This document shows, piece by piece, positions 1 to 11,157 of a stretch of 64,000 nt of DNA. The stretch's first letter is position 1. The number at the start of each line of letters is the position of its first letter. The stretch is from Istiophorus platypterus. Taxonomy: Eukaryota > Chordata > Actinopteri > Istiophoriformes > Istiophoridae. The position numbers were made by a program, and so were the translations under genes. The notes under the pieces were generated by a model. It was given only the letters and a program-made list of their open reading frames with translations, was not told the DNA's origin and searched no databases. Location of the stretch: the NCBI GenBank assembly GCA_016859345.1, contig CM029126.1, positions 7,433,527-7,497,526 on the forward strand. The letters run 5' to 3'.

Positions 1-1647
1 TCAGCACTTTTGCGGGGTGTTGCTGCGGAGTATCGCCGACCTGCATTGAAATGCAAAATGAGCAGAAAGCCAGACAGAATGAGTGAGAGGGCCATGAGAG
101 GAAGACAGAATCTGTAAAAGAGAAAAAATGATGAGTCATTCAGAAATGATCTCATGAGATGGCCTTCTGTGTTCTGATTTATAAAACGCGAAGCCCTGAC
201 AAGAAAAAAGAGCCTGAAATGTGCAAAACCTAAGGATGAAGATTTTTCAGAAAAAAGAAACTGCAGATGTCTCTCTTTTAAAACTCTCCCTACAACAAAG
301 AAATCTTCTAGGTCATCCAACTTTGAGATTCGGGAAAGCTAATTCAGCTTAAACAAAGTATGTCGAGGGCAGCAAAAGACTCCTAAAGCTTAAATAAATC
401 AGTCGTTTCAAATACTTGTCTCCAAATCTGACTTAAATTAAAACTGAAACTGCACTTTGCACAACTTTGGCCAAAGTTGAAATGGTTCATTGTCACAACA
501 GCCACAATTATGAGAACAATGCCTGGTTCACATCAGTGTGTTTAACCCATCTCTGCAAGCAGCCAAGTGGGAAAAAACTTACACTGGAATAACTGTAATT
601 CCAAGTCCAGTATTAACGCTTATTAGATAATAGCAATTTTTTGTAGGAGTTATACAGTTTATTTGTGTCTGGTTTCACCTGGTAACAAACAGTAGCTAAC
701 TGAAGCTGTTTATTTGGTGTGACTACAAGGTTAGCGCTGGGGCTAACCACCTTAGAATAACGCATAAACACTTCCAATTCAGAATGAATGGTGTTGTACC
801 TGTTCTCCCCATGCCGCCAATACAGTTAGAGGGCGAAGCCCCTGGTTGAAAAACAGTGGAATGTCCTTTGAGGGGATTTGAATTGCACCACTTTCTCACA
901 GGGGCATCAGATTGATTTCCTTGGAGGTCTGACATCCATCAGTGCAGAGCAGAACACATGTTATACAAAACATTCATAATTTAACATATAAATGCAGACG
1001 TTTACAGCGCAGCAGCAGTTGGACGATGTGCGTGACGGTTGTGCACACATACACGGTGCCTTTAGGGAATACATGCTCTATCGATACCCCTCAGGGGGAT
1101 TTGAGAAGTTGCGTGTTTCTACCTAAACGCTAAAGCTTGTTTCTTAAATTATTGCTGTCAGATCCAAACAAGCCCGAGAGTCTTGTAGTTTTAATTCGTG
1201 TCTTAACTGGCTTCACTGCATTTTAGCGCAAAAACGAGGAGGGCATTGAAACGCAGCCACAAGTGGGGGTTCTAACGGAAACAATCACCTGTCCCTGCAG
1301 GTGTTAGGTATGGACACTTCTCAGGTCTCAGGCAGGAATGCACTAAAACACAAGAAGGAAAGACAAACAATCCAGACAATGCTGTACGTCAGGTGGTTAG
1401 ATGGAATCTTTCCCCTTATCCCTTTTAATATGTTTGGGTACATGAAAGTTTAGGCAGTTTAGTAAGCATAACTCTGCAATTGGAATCTTCAAGTACAGAA
1501 TTTAAAGCTGGTATGGAGAGACAAAGTATTAAACCACTGGTGGACAACACGTTCTTGATGGTTTCCTTTGATGACATATACACCAAGGAGTCACAATTAC
1601 ACGGCAGTGATTAACAAAAAAAATTCCAACTGTTTGTGCTGCTGCAG
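1..1647 (+). other. man1c1: Intron upstream of the first visible mannosidase exon
   Basis: This stretch precedes the first recognisable exon and ends in a usable acceptor (CTGCTGCAG). I see no exon of the GH47 family in it on either strand. The segment that should precede it in the protein, with the upstream catalytic Asp and Glu of the family, is absent, so it must lie left of the window. The short open frames here have no recognisable content. Confidence 0.7.
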
Positions 1648-1867
1648 GCCATCGAAGCTAACTTGGTACAAAAGTCCCCTGGCGGTCTCACCTACTTGGC
1701 CGAGTGGAGAGGCGGGATCCTGGACCACAAGATGGGCCACCTGGCCTGCTTCTCCGGGGGAATGATCGGCATCGGGGCCGACGATGGAGCGGCGGAGAAG
1801 AGGCAACACTACCTGGACCTGGCCGCCGAGATCACGCACACGTGCCATGAGAGCTACGCGCGCTCAA
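1648..1867 (+). CDS. man1c1: Golgi alpha-1,2-mannosidase IC (GH47), exon 1 of 4 visible
   Basis: The enzyme is a type II Golgi membrane glycosidase that trims alpha-1,2-linked mannose from Man9-type N-glycans on the way to complex glycans. This exon encodes residues 1-73 of the visible part plus one base of codon 74. It contains the GH47 stretch GGLTYLAEWRGGILDHKMGH, then HLACF and THTCHESY. The two cysteines (visible residues 34 and 66) correspond to the disulfide conserved in class I mannosidases. The acceptor is CTGCAG at 1642-1647 and the donor is GTGAGT at 1868. The exon starts in phase 0, and its first 13 residues align without gaps to the part of mammalian MAN1C1 before GGLTY, as I recall it. 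The wording SPGG, EWRGGILDHKMGHLACFSGG and CHESYARS favours MAN1C1 over MAN1A1/MAN1A2. The 5' part of the gene lies outside the window. Confidence 0.93.
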
Positions 1868-2133
1868 GTGAGTGGAAAAGGCAGGGATGTCGAAGACGGG
1901 CTTTCATAGTTTGTCTCCAGGAGATCAGTAATACCACAGTTCAGGGGGCCGACTGTCATGCTTGAGCGGGGCGGCGGGTAAGTGACTGCTCCTGCCACCA
2001 CACAGAAGGTGACGGTAAAGAAACTGAGAGAGCTTGTAAAAACTTTATGGATTATTTTTTGTGTTGTCTATTTTTTCAAGGAATTTTTTTTTTCAATATA
2101 ATACATGGCATTGAAATGCTATGGTTTATCCCC

Positions 2134-2134
<1 letters not shown>

Positions 2135-2178
<44 letters not shown>
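2135..2178. repeat. (GT)n microsatellite
   Basis: About 22 uninterrupted TG dinucleotides lie inside the first visible mannosidase intron. Length polymorphism is likely. Confidence 0.97.
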
Positions 2179-2182
<4 letters not shown>

Positions 2183-2932
2183 CTTAACAAGACGGAGACA
2201 GTGGTGGCAGCAATTAGAAGAAGAAAATTAAGAGTCTAAAAGAACAGAATATTGTAATTTAAAAGCGCCTAAGGTATTTTATTTTGCCCCAACTCGAAAG
2301 GAGAATGGTTCTTGGTGGCTTCACCTCACCAGAGAGATGACAGGCCTAAAAAGGAGCAGAGAAGGAGGCAGACCGATTATCACAGTTGTAATTTAGGATT
2401 AAGAACGTGAACGGAGATAGAGAGCGGCAGAGCAAACATTGCGATAAAAACTGAGTACACTGGCAAAATTGTGGTTACAACCTATAAATGAGGGAGAGAG
2501 AAAGGAATGATCTCAGGCACAGAACTAAGATACACCCTGGAGAAAAATTGCAAGAAAGAGGGTTGAAGAAGAGGTTTGAATGTATGAGCAAGCCTCTCCA
2601 CGAGGATGACTCGTGTTTGATCTCCCCTCTTCCCTGGCATCTCTCCTGACCCTGAAAATAATCTCCTCTGCTAATTTCAAGCTTTTATTTGCCCCTGCCG
2701 CTGTTGGACGGGCTGCAAGGATTCATCCTCAAGTTTCCTTTACCTTCGCTTCTACAGTAAGCTAATGTGACTCATCACATAACGGGGGGTTCCTTGACAT
2801 GCTTGGATTACTTTTGATGTATAGGCCCAAAAGGCTCCTCTGGCTTTCTCTTTCATAGTCATCCACCAGGTTTCTCTTCACTCATTAAAGGGACTGGATG
2901 GTACTTAGCAGCTCCAGGATTAACTGTCTGCA

Positions 2933-2955
2933 GGAGAGAGAGAGAGAGAGAGAGA
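2933..2955. repeat. (AG)n microsatellite
   Basis: A pure GA/AG dinucleotide run of about 23 bases inside the same intron. Confidence 0.95.
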
Positions 2956-5739
2956 ACTGAGATTTGCTTTTCTGTGTATGTCAAGTGGCTGCTATTTAAC
3001 GTCGTCTTAAATACTGATACCATGAAGACTCTCTTTCTAATGCTCCTCTTGCGCCATCTTCACAGCAGGATTTATGCAGGCTTGAACCCAGTGCAGGAGA
3101 CTGGGGATCTGATGGGAAGCAGCAGGAAGAGGGAAAGGTTACTGGTTTTAGAGAAGAGATGGTAATAGATTTTTAATGTGCATTTTTTACTATTGAGATG
3201 TACCTAATGATCTGATGTATAGTGGATGTATCACTTCAGGTTGTTACGTCTTATTCTAGATTCTAACCGCCGTTAAAATGTAGGAAAAGAAAAAAAAAAA
3301 TTTGATGGGAAATTAATTCTGTTCAGCGGGGAAACAATAGAGTCAGGCCTGATTTTGCCTGGTGAAATTTACCCCCTGCAGAGGCAAAAACAAACAAATA
3401 AATAAATAAAGGGCTGTTAGCATGGATTGTGGGAGCAAACATGATTTGCTAGTGACAGTGTTTTATCAACAGCTTGTTGAATAAATTCCCAAATAGTGGT
3501 CTGGGGCTTTATTTACCTCCGTGGCAGAGAGAACCAGGCCTGTCTTCTGGAACAGGGTAAATATTAGAGACAGAGCTTTATTTCTGATTTCCCCAGTTCT
3601 TTCATGTATAAATTCACTTTTACTTTCACTTCCAAAGCACAAACTCATCAGTGGTAAGAGTCACGTCAGACGTCCACCTAAATTTTATGCCCCCGCTGAG
3701 ATACCATGAATGAAACCCAACAATTTCCTTCAGAATTTTTACAGTAAATGTTTTGCAGCTGTTGTGGAAGATTTTCCACAAAGGACTCTGAACACAATTA
3801 AACACACCAAGAAACTGATAGGGTTTAAGTGAAATATATTATATGTTACAGTACGGGAGACCAACAAACCCTGTCAGAAGAAGGAAGAGAAAGAGTCTCT
3901 CATCTTCTTTTATAGTTCTTCTTAAGACATCGAGGTTAGTTCTAATTGGTTATATTTACTTCTACCCAAACACATTATTCAGTAGAATAGAAACTTGTAT
4001 GATGTTCGCACGCTGTCCATGTAGGAGCATCACCAAGAGGAAATAAATGGTAAACCAACTTTTTTTTTTCACACAGCCATCCTGTCACAGCTGGGCTATT
4101 AACAGGAAAAAACAGTTGATAATAGTGTTGACAATAGCTTAACATTTACCAGGAGTACAGCAAAGAGGAAATAATTGTAATTAATTAAGATTATGAAAAG
4201 GAATCATTTTTGTTAAGAAGAAAAGCAAATTGTTGAGTATAAGATCAATCTTTTGTTTTATAATTGTAGTTTATCTGAGGTGTTGTAGTAGTCCACAGGT
4301 TATTCCACCTTCCTTACCTGACCTCTCTAGGAGAATTTTGTTATGCAGTGACGAAAAGTTCAGTAATTTTCAATATTGTCTTGCACAGGTTGACCTGTAC
4401 AAAGCGCAGGAAAGTCATTTTCTGGAAATGAGCAATTCAACCTTGCAGCCACTTATCTTTGTAGAATACGCTGTCCCCGTGGGATGCTTTGGCCTTGGTA
4501 GCACTACCTTGGGTGTGTTTTGTTCCGTACAAGACTCAGGCTGCACGCAACCTTGACAAAGTATTGATTGTTTGAAAGCTCTCAATCTCCTGATTCCATC
4601 TATGGAAAGCACTCCACAATCCCAAAGTAACTGCAACAACTGTTGACATAGAATAGGTTAAGACTTGTGGCTACACTTCCACAGTTTTTTCTGCATAAAA
4701 GTAATGACTACAGGAATTATATTCCCTTTTTATGCAAAATAAGTATATAAATAAAAACGCTGGGCAAAAAAAAAAAAGAATTTGACTATATATCTACCTC
4801 TAATTTTGCTTCAGTATCTCTTATTGTCTTTACCTGTCAAAAAACACCAGGGTTCTAACTAAAACTTGTGTGGTCTGGTAACTGGCTAAATGGCTGTCCA
4901 AAGATTTTTAATGTCTTATTTGCTTTTCTTACTCGTGTCCTTTCTGCCAATTGAGCTTCACAAGATTAAGTAAAATTCCGTTAATAAATCCAGCAAGAAG
5001 ATAAGATAGTTGATGCCAAAATTAATTTGGGGATAAAAGGTTACTCTTCAATTCCCATAGTATGTAAAACAAATCCTGAGACTAGCGTCTTAATTGTGTT
5101 TGATGCAGGAGCGTTATTCATCTGATGAACTTGCAGAAAAATCGATTGTGTTGCCTGTGCTCTGAGTTACTGATGATTCTCTGTTAGAAGTAGCCTTAGC
5201 ATTCCAGTCACAGACGTCAGCAGCCCATCAGGAAACAGAGTGCGGAGCCTGGAGGTGGAACTAGTGGTTAAAGAATTAAGACATCCCTTGATGTGTTTAA
5301 TGTGAAGTTTTGTGGAAGATTTCCTCCAAGGAGATGCCAAATAACTGGTGTTTCAATAGGAGAGAAGAGACATGGAGCGACTGAGTCATTGCTGTGGTTA
5401 TTTGTTGTGTGGGTTGAGTTTGTGCTGAATTAATCAAGACACACATGGAGGAAGTTTTGAGTTCGTTTTAGCAGCAGACAGCATCTAATGGATTTTTTTT
5501 TTTAAAAAAAACACAATTGAAAACAAGTTAGCTTTTTACTAAAATATGGTGAAATGTACTTAAAATAGCCAATGTATTAACAACTACATTTGTTTTTGTA
5601 TAACACTTTTTAAAAAAACAAAGCTCTTCGCATAAGAGCTGCACAGTGCAAGAGAATTCCAAGAAGCGGTTTAGCCGATAAATTAGAAGAACAAATGTAG
5701 TTAAAGCACAGAATAAAAATACGATAGTTTAAATCTCTC

Positions 5740-5900
5740 CCCAAAACCCGATGCAGAGACTTAGCTTGCCTGATCTCAGGCAGGTCATTCAAGAGTATAG
5801 GGGCTCAGACTGCAAAGCTCCTGTCCCCCTGTGGTTTTCGGCCACGATCTAGGGATCATTAGGAGACCTACTGGGGGATATCGGGCATTTATGGTCTTAG
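5740..5900. mobile_element. Probable fish dispersed-repeat remnant
   Basis: The phrase order is: a gcagagac block, a TCATTCAAGAGTATAGGGGCT block, then GCAAAGCTCCTGTCCCCCTG and a TTTTCGGCC block. This resembles a non-coding repeat I recall from many teleost genomes, in which a line about a missing 'short' region is followed by an AAAGCTC motif. The match is from memory and partial. No ends or target-site duplications are visible, so class and limits are uncertain. Confidence 0.4.
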
Positions 5901-6774
5901 CAAGTCAGAAGATATACCAACAGCGTAAATTCAAAAATATAGAGTCTAGGTAGTTGTTTGAGAATTTGCTGCCATGAAATCCATAGGCTGCATATTATAT
6001 CTCTACTAGTGTTACCTCTCTCTCTCTGTATAAAACAATTAAATAGAAATATCTACAAAGTAGCTGATAATTTACCGTCCGACTAATTTTTTTTCAGCCA
6101 CTTTAATCCAACAGGTCATCCATCATTAAAATGGTGATAGGTGTATATTTTAGTCTGTGGGTTGGTATGGAAACCATTTATTGCTTCCTCGTCTCTCGTT
6201 GTCTTGCGTGCACATGCTCTCACACTTGTGTTTTATTTTTCCAACTGGATGCAGCTACTCAGAAATCCTCACTGACCTAAGAGACCCTGCTTCCTCCAGC
6301 CGTCCAATGTTCCAAGCGGCCGGCGGTTTGCTAAAATCACAGACGATAAGTCCAATAAAAAGAAAAGTCTAGCCAAAGCGAGCACAGTAGGCAGAAATAA
6401 AAGAATGAGATTGCATTGCCATAATAAAATCCCAACTCTGAAAGTGTTTCAAAGTGTTGACCTTGGCAAGAATAGATTTCTTTGTGCCGATCATGAATAG
6501 GATCTCTTTGCCATGCAGTCTTGAATTTTTTGTAGAAATGTAAGGGAATTAAGGGCAGGAATAAGGAGAGAGAGGGGGAAAAGAGAAGTCAACGGACCAT
6601 CTATACAGCTGGGAGGTCTTACTTGTTTGACTAACAGTAACTTAATGGCGTCTGAACACTGTCTGATATGTTCCTTCACACGCATTGCTCTTAGAGGGTT
6701 TTTAGATTTGGAAAACGCTGACAAAGACTCCTCTTTTGTTCCTCTCGTCCTTCACTTCCGTCTCCCCCCGTCAG

Positions 6775-6947
6775 CCACCAAACTGGGCCCCGAAGCGTTC
6801 AGATTCGACGGTGGAGCCGAAGCCACGGCAACCAGGCTGAGCGACAGATATTACATCCTACGACCAGAGGTCATCGAGAGCTACATGTACATGTGGAGAC
6901 TCACCCATGACCCCAAGTACAGAGAGTGGGGTTGGGAGGCTGTTGAG
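6775..6947 (+). CDS. man1c1: Golgi alpha-1,2-mannosidase IC (GH47), exon 2 of 4 visible
   Basis: The exon completes codon 74 (Thr) and encodes visible residues 75-131. It carries TKLGPEAFRFDGG, the YYILRPEVIESYMYMWR stretch and the HDPKYREWGWEAVE helix. The Glu of LRPE (visible residue 105) corresponds to the family's active-site glutamate, the equivalent of Glu599 in human ER mannosidase I. The acceptor has a long C/T tract ending in GTCAG at 6774, and the donor is GTAAGA at 6948. With 173 bases plus one from the previous exon it ends exactly on a codon. The frame and the order of motifs match the vertebrate Golgi mannosidase I family throughout, with no stop or frameshift. Confidence 0.95.
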
Positions 6948-9343
6948 GTAAGATACAAAACGCACTATAAATATTTCCCTTATTGGCCTTAATATTAGAA
7001 GACCTTGATAATGAGATGTTTTTTGGAAAAAAAAGAAAACTTTAAATCAGACTAGTCCTTCTAGGTAAGTTTCCCCACTATACTATTAGACCATTAATAT
7101 ACTGTTACTATTAGATAAGTGAGTCTTCATCTCTGAAGTAATTTCTTTAATAAAAGTAAAAGTGCATGCTCAAATTATAGGAGGGTTTGACATTATGGGA
7201 AATTTTCTTGTTCACTTTCTTGCCAGTAAGATGAGAAGTCTGATACCACTCTTATATTTCTCTGTTAAATGTTAAAGTACAGCCCAAGTATAAAATCAGG
7301 AATTTTCTGTTTTACAGGAGATTATGTGCTGAACTATTTCCTGCCTCTGAGCAGTCAAGTCAATTTTACTCATATAGCCAAATGTCACAAATCAGAAATT
7401 AGCCTCAGGGAGCTTTAGAATCTGTTCAGCATCAACACCATATGTCCCGAGACCTTCAAGATGGATAAGGGCAAAAATCCACAAAAATAAATATGCTTTT
7501 TAAAATATTTGTTTAGAAAAAAAAAAAAGGCCAAAGTGTAAGAAACATCAGGAAGAGTAAATTTACTATGTAAATTTACTATGGGCAAACAGGATGATAA
7601 AAATATAGACAGAGAGTTAGCTCCTGCTCATTAGCTGAACAATCAGTGGAGACTCCAGGAAGTTTCTGGTCCCAGCCAACAAATAGTCAAGCACAATAAA
7701 CTCCTATTAAACAGCAAATTGTCATATTCATGACTCCATTTTTTTTTTAAGTTACAACATCTTATAAGTGACCTTTAAAGCGCTTTTAGGCTAATTTTTT
7801 GCGACATCTTTGTGTTAAGCTAAGCGCTAACGCACAGTCAGACATCTAACTCTCAGCAAGCAACCGAAAAAGCACATTTTCCAAAACTGTCAAAAGTTAG
7901 GCTAATTCTTAATCTTATTAATCAGAAACATACTCTCCTGTCAAGCCATCTTTAAAGCCGTCAGACGGATTTTAACCTCCCCACCATGATATCCTGCAGG
8001 AGATGATTGATTCCTTGGTCTTTTTCTGCAGTAAAGCAGGGCAAGAGACACTTTCGCCTTGTTTTCATTCACCAAGAACTTGTTTCCTCGGTTACAGGAG
8101 CCACGAGAGACTCCTGAAGGTTAAAGTCAAATAGTAACTTCTGATAACACTGCCTCTTAAAGCCACGCTATAAACAGACTTGAAGAAAGTCACTAGTAGG
8201 GCAACATTAAGACTACAAACAACCTATAATCCATTACATTAATATGATGTAAGTGGCTGGAACTCTCTCTATTAAAAGAGAACATCTGCTGCTCTGCATA
8301 TATTAATGTCCAGATGTCATATATAATACAGATTTCACTTTTTCAAACACAGAATCTAGAAAGGAGTATGGTCTTTTTTTGAGGTTAATATGGTGAAAAG
8401 AAATAATTTCATGTTACATTTAAATGAGTGATACAGTACATTATAATTTTGTGCCCAATAATTCTCATTTAGAACTGGCTTAGATTCAGATTTTATAAAT
8501 CGCACTCACCTATTATGTCAAGCCCCTTTAACATCCTTAATTACCTGCGACCGGCTCCCTCGATATTGTGTGGCACTATACATTAGCTTGTAGATCAAGA
8601 CACTCCTCTCGCAGGAGGTGAAGGTCATGCCGGGAACACCATTATTAATGTGTGCAATAGACAGGACATTAGCTGCAGTAAACTGCAGAAGGACAGCATG
8701 ATAGATTTAGCATTAATTTAGTGCGCACAGAAGTGGAGAGATCAGGCTGACGAGTTTGACAGGCCTTTAATTATCGGGCACAAAGGTTGAAAGCGGTGTA
8801 CAGCGCTTCCCTTCGTGAACATCAAGCATTAACACGTTGGGGTCTTTGTTAATTAGCACATATAAGCCAGTCCTTTGTAGCGAGGGTAATAATGTGCTAA
8901 TCCGCTCGGCTAGCTCAGCCACTCTCCATTAGCCCTTGTCAGATTTAGGATTGCTCGGGCTCCGATTGCGTAGCCAGCCGAAGGGCTCGGCATGCTCCAC
9001 CATTTACGGTGTCCTTGGTAGCGCCGTGGACACAAATGTTGCTGAGTAACTTATTTTCTCCTTTTGCACCATAATACTTGAGAGCAATTGTCTTTTCTTG
9101 ATAATAGCCTGTGATTTCCTCTGTGCACGTCGTTAAATACCTGGTTCTGTCACGGCGCAGACGTGAGAAGGCCCCTCTGTGCGGGCTGATTAAATATAGA
9201 GGAACAAATTAATGAATATATATTCAATTTGTACAGTCAAGCTCGCAAACTGTAAGAGGTCAGGAAATAAGTGTCTTTGAGGACACGTGTGCACTTTTAA
9301 ACCTGGCCTCCGCCACCACCTCCGCCTCTCTGTTTCCTGTCAG
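6948..9343 (+). other. man1c1: Intron of the mannosidase gene (about 2.4 kb)
   Basis: A phase-0 intron from GTAAGA to a pyrimidine-rich acceptor ending TGTCAG. The left part (6948-8480) is AT-rich and featureless apart from short A/T runs. The right part (8480-9290) has a different texture and is listed separately as a candidate regulatory block. I found no alternative exon. Confidence 0.85.
8480..9290. promoter_or_regulatory. Candidate conserved non-coding / enhancer-like block in intron
   Basis: About 800 bases of intron lack simple repeats and recognisable transposon pieces, have balanced base composition, and are dense in homeodomain-type TAATTA/ATTA cores (for example CTTAATTACC, GTTAATTAGC, TTTAATTATC, ATTATTAATG). 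They also contain GC-rich words that contrast with the AT-rich intron on the left. No reading frame runs through it. Vertebrate introns of unremarkable genes often harbour enhancers of a neighbouring developmental gene. That is inference here, because conservation cannot be judged from one sequence. Confidence 0.3.
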
Positions 9344-9459
9344 GCCCTTGAGGAGCACTGCAGAGTGGAGTCTGGCTTCTCCGGGATCCGAGACGTTTAC
9401 ACCATGACAGTCAGCCACGATAACATGCAGCAGAGCTTCTTCCTCTCAGAGACACTCAA
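9344..9459 (+). CDS. man1c1: Golgi alpha-1,2-mannosidase IC (GH47), exon 3 of 4 visible
   Basis: The exon encodes visible residues 132-169 plus two bases of the next codon. It reads ALEEHCRVESGFSGIRDVY, then HDNMQQSFFLSETLK across the splice. The Glu in SFFLSETLK (visible residue 167) corresponds to the substrate- and Ca-pocket glutamate of the family (Glu663 of human ER mannosidase I), next to the stacking aromatic pair FF. SGFSGI.DVY followed by HDN.QQSFFL is the MAN1C1 pattern. MAN1A1 and MAN1A2 have RESYDDVQQSFFL instead. The acceptor is TTTCCTGTCAG and the donor is GTGAGT at 9460, followed by a C-rich tract. Confidence 0.95.
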
Positions 9460-11015
9460 GTGAGTCCTACCCCCCCCCCAGCCCACCCCACCCCCATCTC
9501 CCTTGGTAACATGGCAAATGACATTTTTACATTCATAAACCATCGTAGATATAGAAAGTAATATGGAGTCCGATACCGAGCGCCGCTAAATGTCTTTGCC
9601 TATTATCCATCTCATCCATTAAATGTACTCATGCCGTGACACACACACCCAATCTCTATGTCAGTACTCAGAAGTCACTCCTGAAATGTGATTTTTCTCT
9701 TGTAAATGAAACAGGGATGGATCTTTGAGTCTCCCCATTGATGTATAGCTGTGTTTAGGGATCGTTCTTTTCTCCCCTCCTACCACATTGATGTTCTCTT
9801 TGTCCCTAGTCTGTCGCACTCGTGCAGATTGCAAACCTAGATGCTAAAATCTGGTTCCTTTTCAATGGGACTGCTGGAGGCTGACCATAATCCAGTCACT
9901 TAAAGTTAGAATTTCCGAACATACATGCAAGCCTTTTTCTCTTTCTTTCATAGAATTAGATCAGGAAGATAAATACCAGTCTCATGTCTTTGCAGTGAAT
10001 ATGAAGCTAGGCCCAGGAGGGGACGAGCCTGCCTCTATCCAAGGGTTACAAAATCTGCCTACCAGCACCTCTAAAGCTCACTAATTAACACGTCATATCT
10101 CATTTATTTCATTCGTACAAAGACCAAAGTGGTAAAAATACCAGGATTAATTCTTGGCCGTGCTCAGTGGGTTTCCTGGGGTCCAGCCAAGAGATTATCC
10201 AACACAAAACCCCAACTTTGTAACAAATTAAACAAAAAAGATATAACGTGTTAATCAATGAACCTCAGAGGTGCTTGTAGGTAGATTTCATTGCCCATTT
10301 CTTCTTCTTGTCTTTCAGCGAAGCTTACATGTAGCTACATATTTACTGTACAGAAATGAGACAGTGGTCAATCTTCACTAGGTAAATAAGCCTATCTTCA
10401 AAAATTTCAAACCATTAGGGCTTAGCAGTTTTTTTTATTCAAAACTCAAACTGTCACACAAACCAAGGTAAATAATTAAATTTTTGTCCTGTAATTAACT
10501 AATCAAATTCAAATTGTACATGTAAAAGCGCAACAGACCATTTGAAGTAGTTTGCCTTGTTTTCCATCCAAAATTCCCTATCTGCTTGACCTGTTGCAAA
10601 GGATCTGAGAAGCAGCGAGCAGACGTCCTTGGCCGTTGTTAGCAGAACTGCCGACAAGCGTAAGGCTGTTTTATGGGAATTCTTCCCAGGATCATTACCA
10701 GAAGCTTGCATGGCCCATCGGCATCGTTTCTGCAGACAGTTTTTCAGGATCATTACAGAACTGGAGCTTAAAATTCTAAGTCTTGGCACAATCTCAAGAC
10801 ACCACACAGGAAAATATTTGGGGTGGACGCCGCTTTATCGTTTATGTTCTCGTTGATTGATCTTAGCTTTTTGAAAGAGGGACAGTCCAAAGTAATCCTT
10901 TAAGTACATGTAAACACATTGGTTTGGTTGCGTAGGAACAGATTGCCGAAGTCAGCACACAGCGAGCCCCGAGTTTCTATTCAATCTAAAGGGATGCTTC
11001 TCCGCATCTGTTTAG
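9460..11015 (+). other. man1c1: Last intron of the mannosidase gene (about 1.6 kb)
   Basis: A phase-2 intron from GTGAGT to an acceptor ending TGTTTAG. A C-rich run begins at about 9470. Open frames on both strands at 10499-10856 overlap each other and show no protein family. Nothing else is recognised. Confidence 0.85.
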
Positions 11016-11157
11016 GTATCTGTACCTACTCTTCTCTGACGATGACCTCCTCCCACTGGAGGACTGGGTCTTCAACACGGAAGCCCACCCGCTGCCCATC
11101 ATCCGTAAGAGCTGCCTGCGGGACGAAGCCACACAGGATAAGACGCTCTCCGAATGA
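11016..11157 (+). CDS. man1c1: Golgi alpha-1,2-mannosidase IC (GH47), terminal exon with stop
   Basis: The exon completes Lys170 and encodes visible residues 171-216, ending in TGA at 11155-11157. It reads YLYLLFSDDDLLPLEDWVFN and then TEAHPLP. The Thr in NTEAHPLP (visible residue 191) is the residue that binds the essential Ca2+ in the GH47 barrel (Thr688 of human ER mannosidase I). The wording EDWVFNTEAHPLP favours MAN1C1; the A1/A2 paralogues have EHWIFNTEAHPFP. After the motif comes a short charged tail of about 20 residues, which is the variable end of the family. The spliced reading frame stays open through all four exons. A longer frame covering 10919-11404 is out of register and is not the protein. 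Confidence 0.95.

Larger units (their letters stand above)
1868..6774 (+). other. man1c1: Intron of the mannosidase gene (about 4.9 kb)
   Basis: The intron is bounded by GTGAGT and a strong acceptor with a long pyrimidine tract ending in CAG (about 6738-6774). It holds a (GT)n microsatellite at 2135-2178, a (GA)n tract at 2933-2955 and a probable repeat remnant near 5740-5900. A 108-codon open frame at 4230-4556 has no family signature and no coding-like codon use, so I read it as chance. Nothing else is recognised. Confidence 0.85.

Noticed and set aside
4230..4556. 108-codon frame in an intron
   Set aside because: No family features and no splice or repeat context; chance frame.
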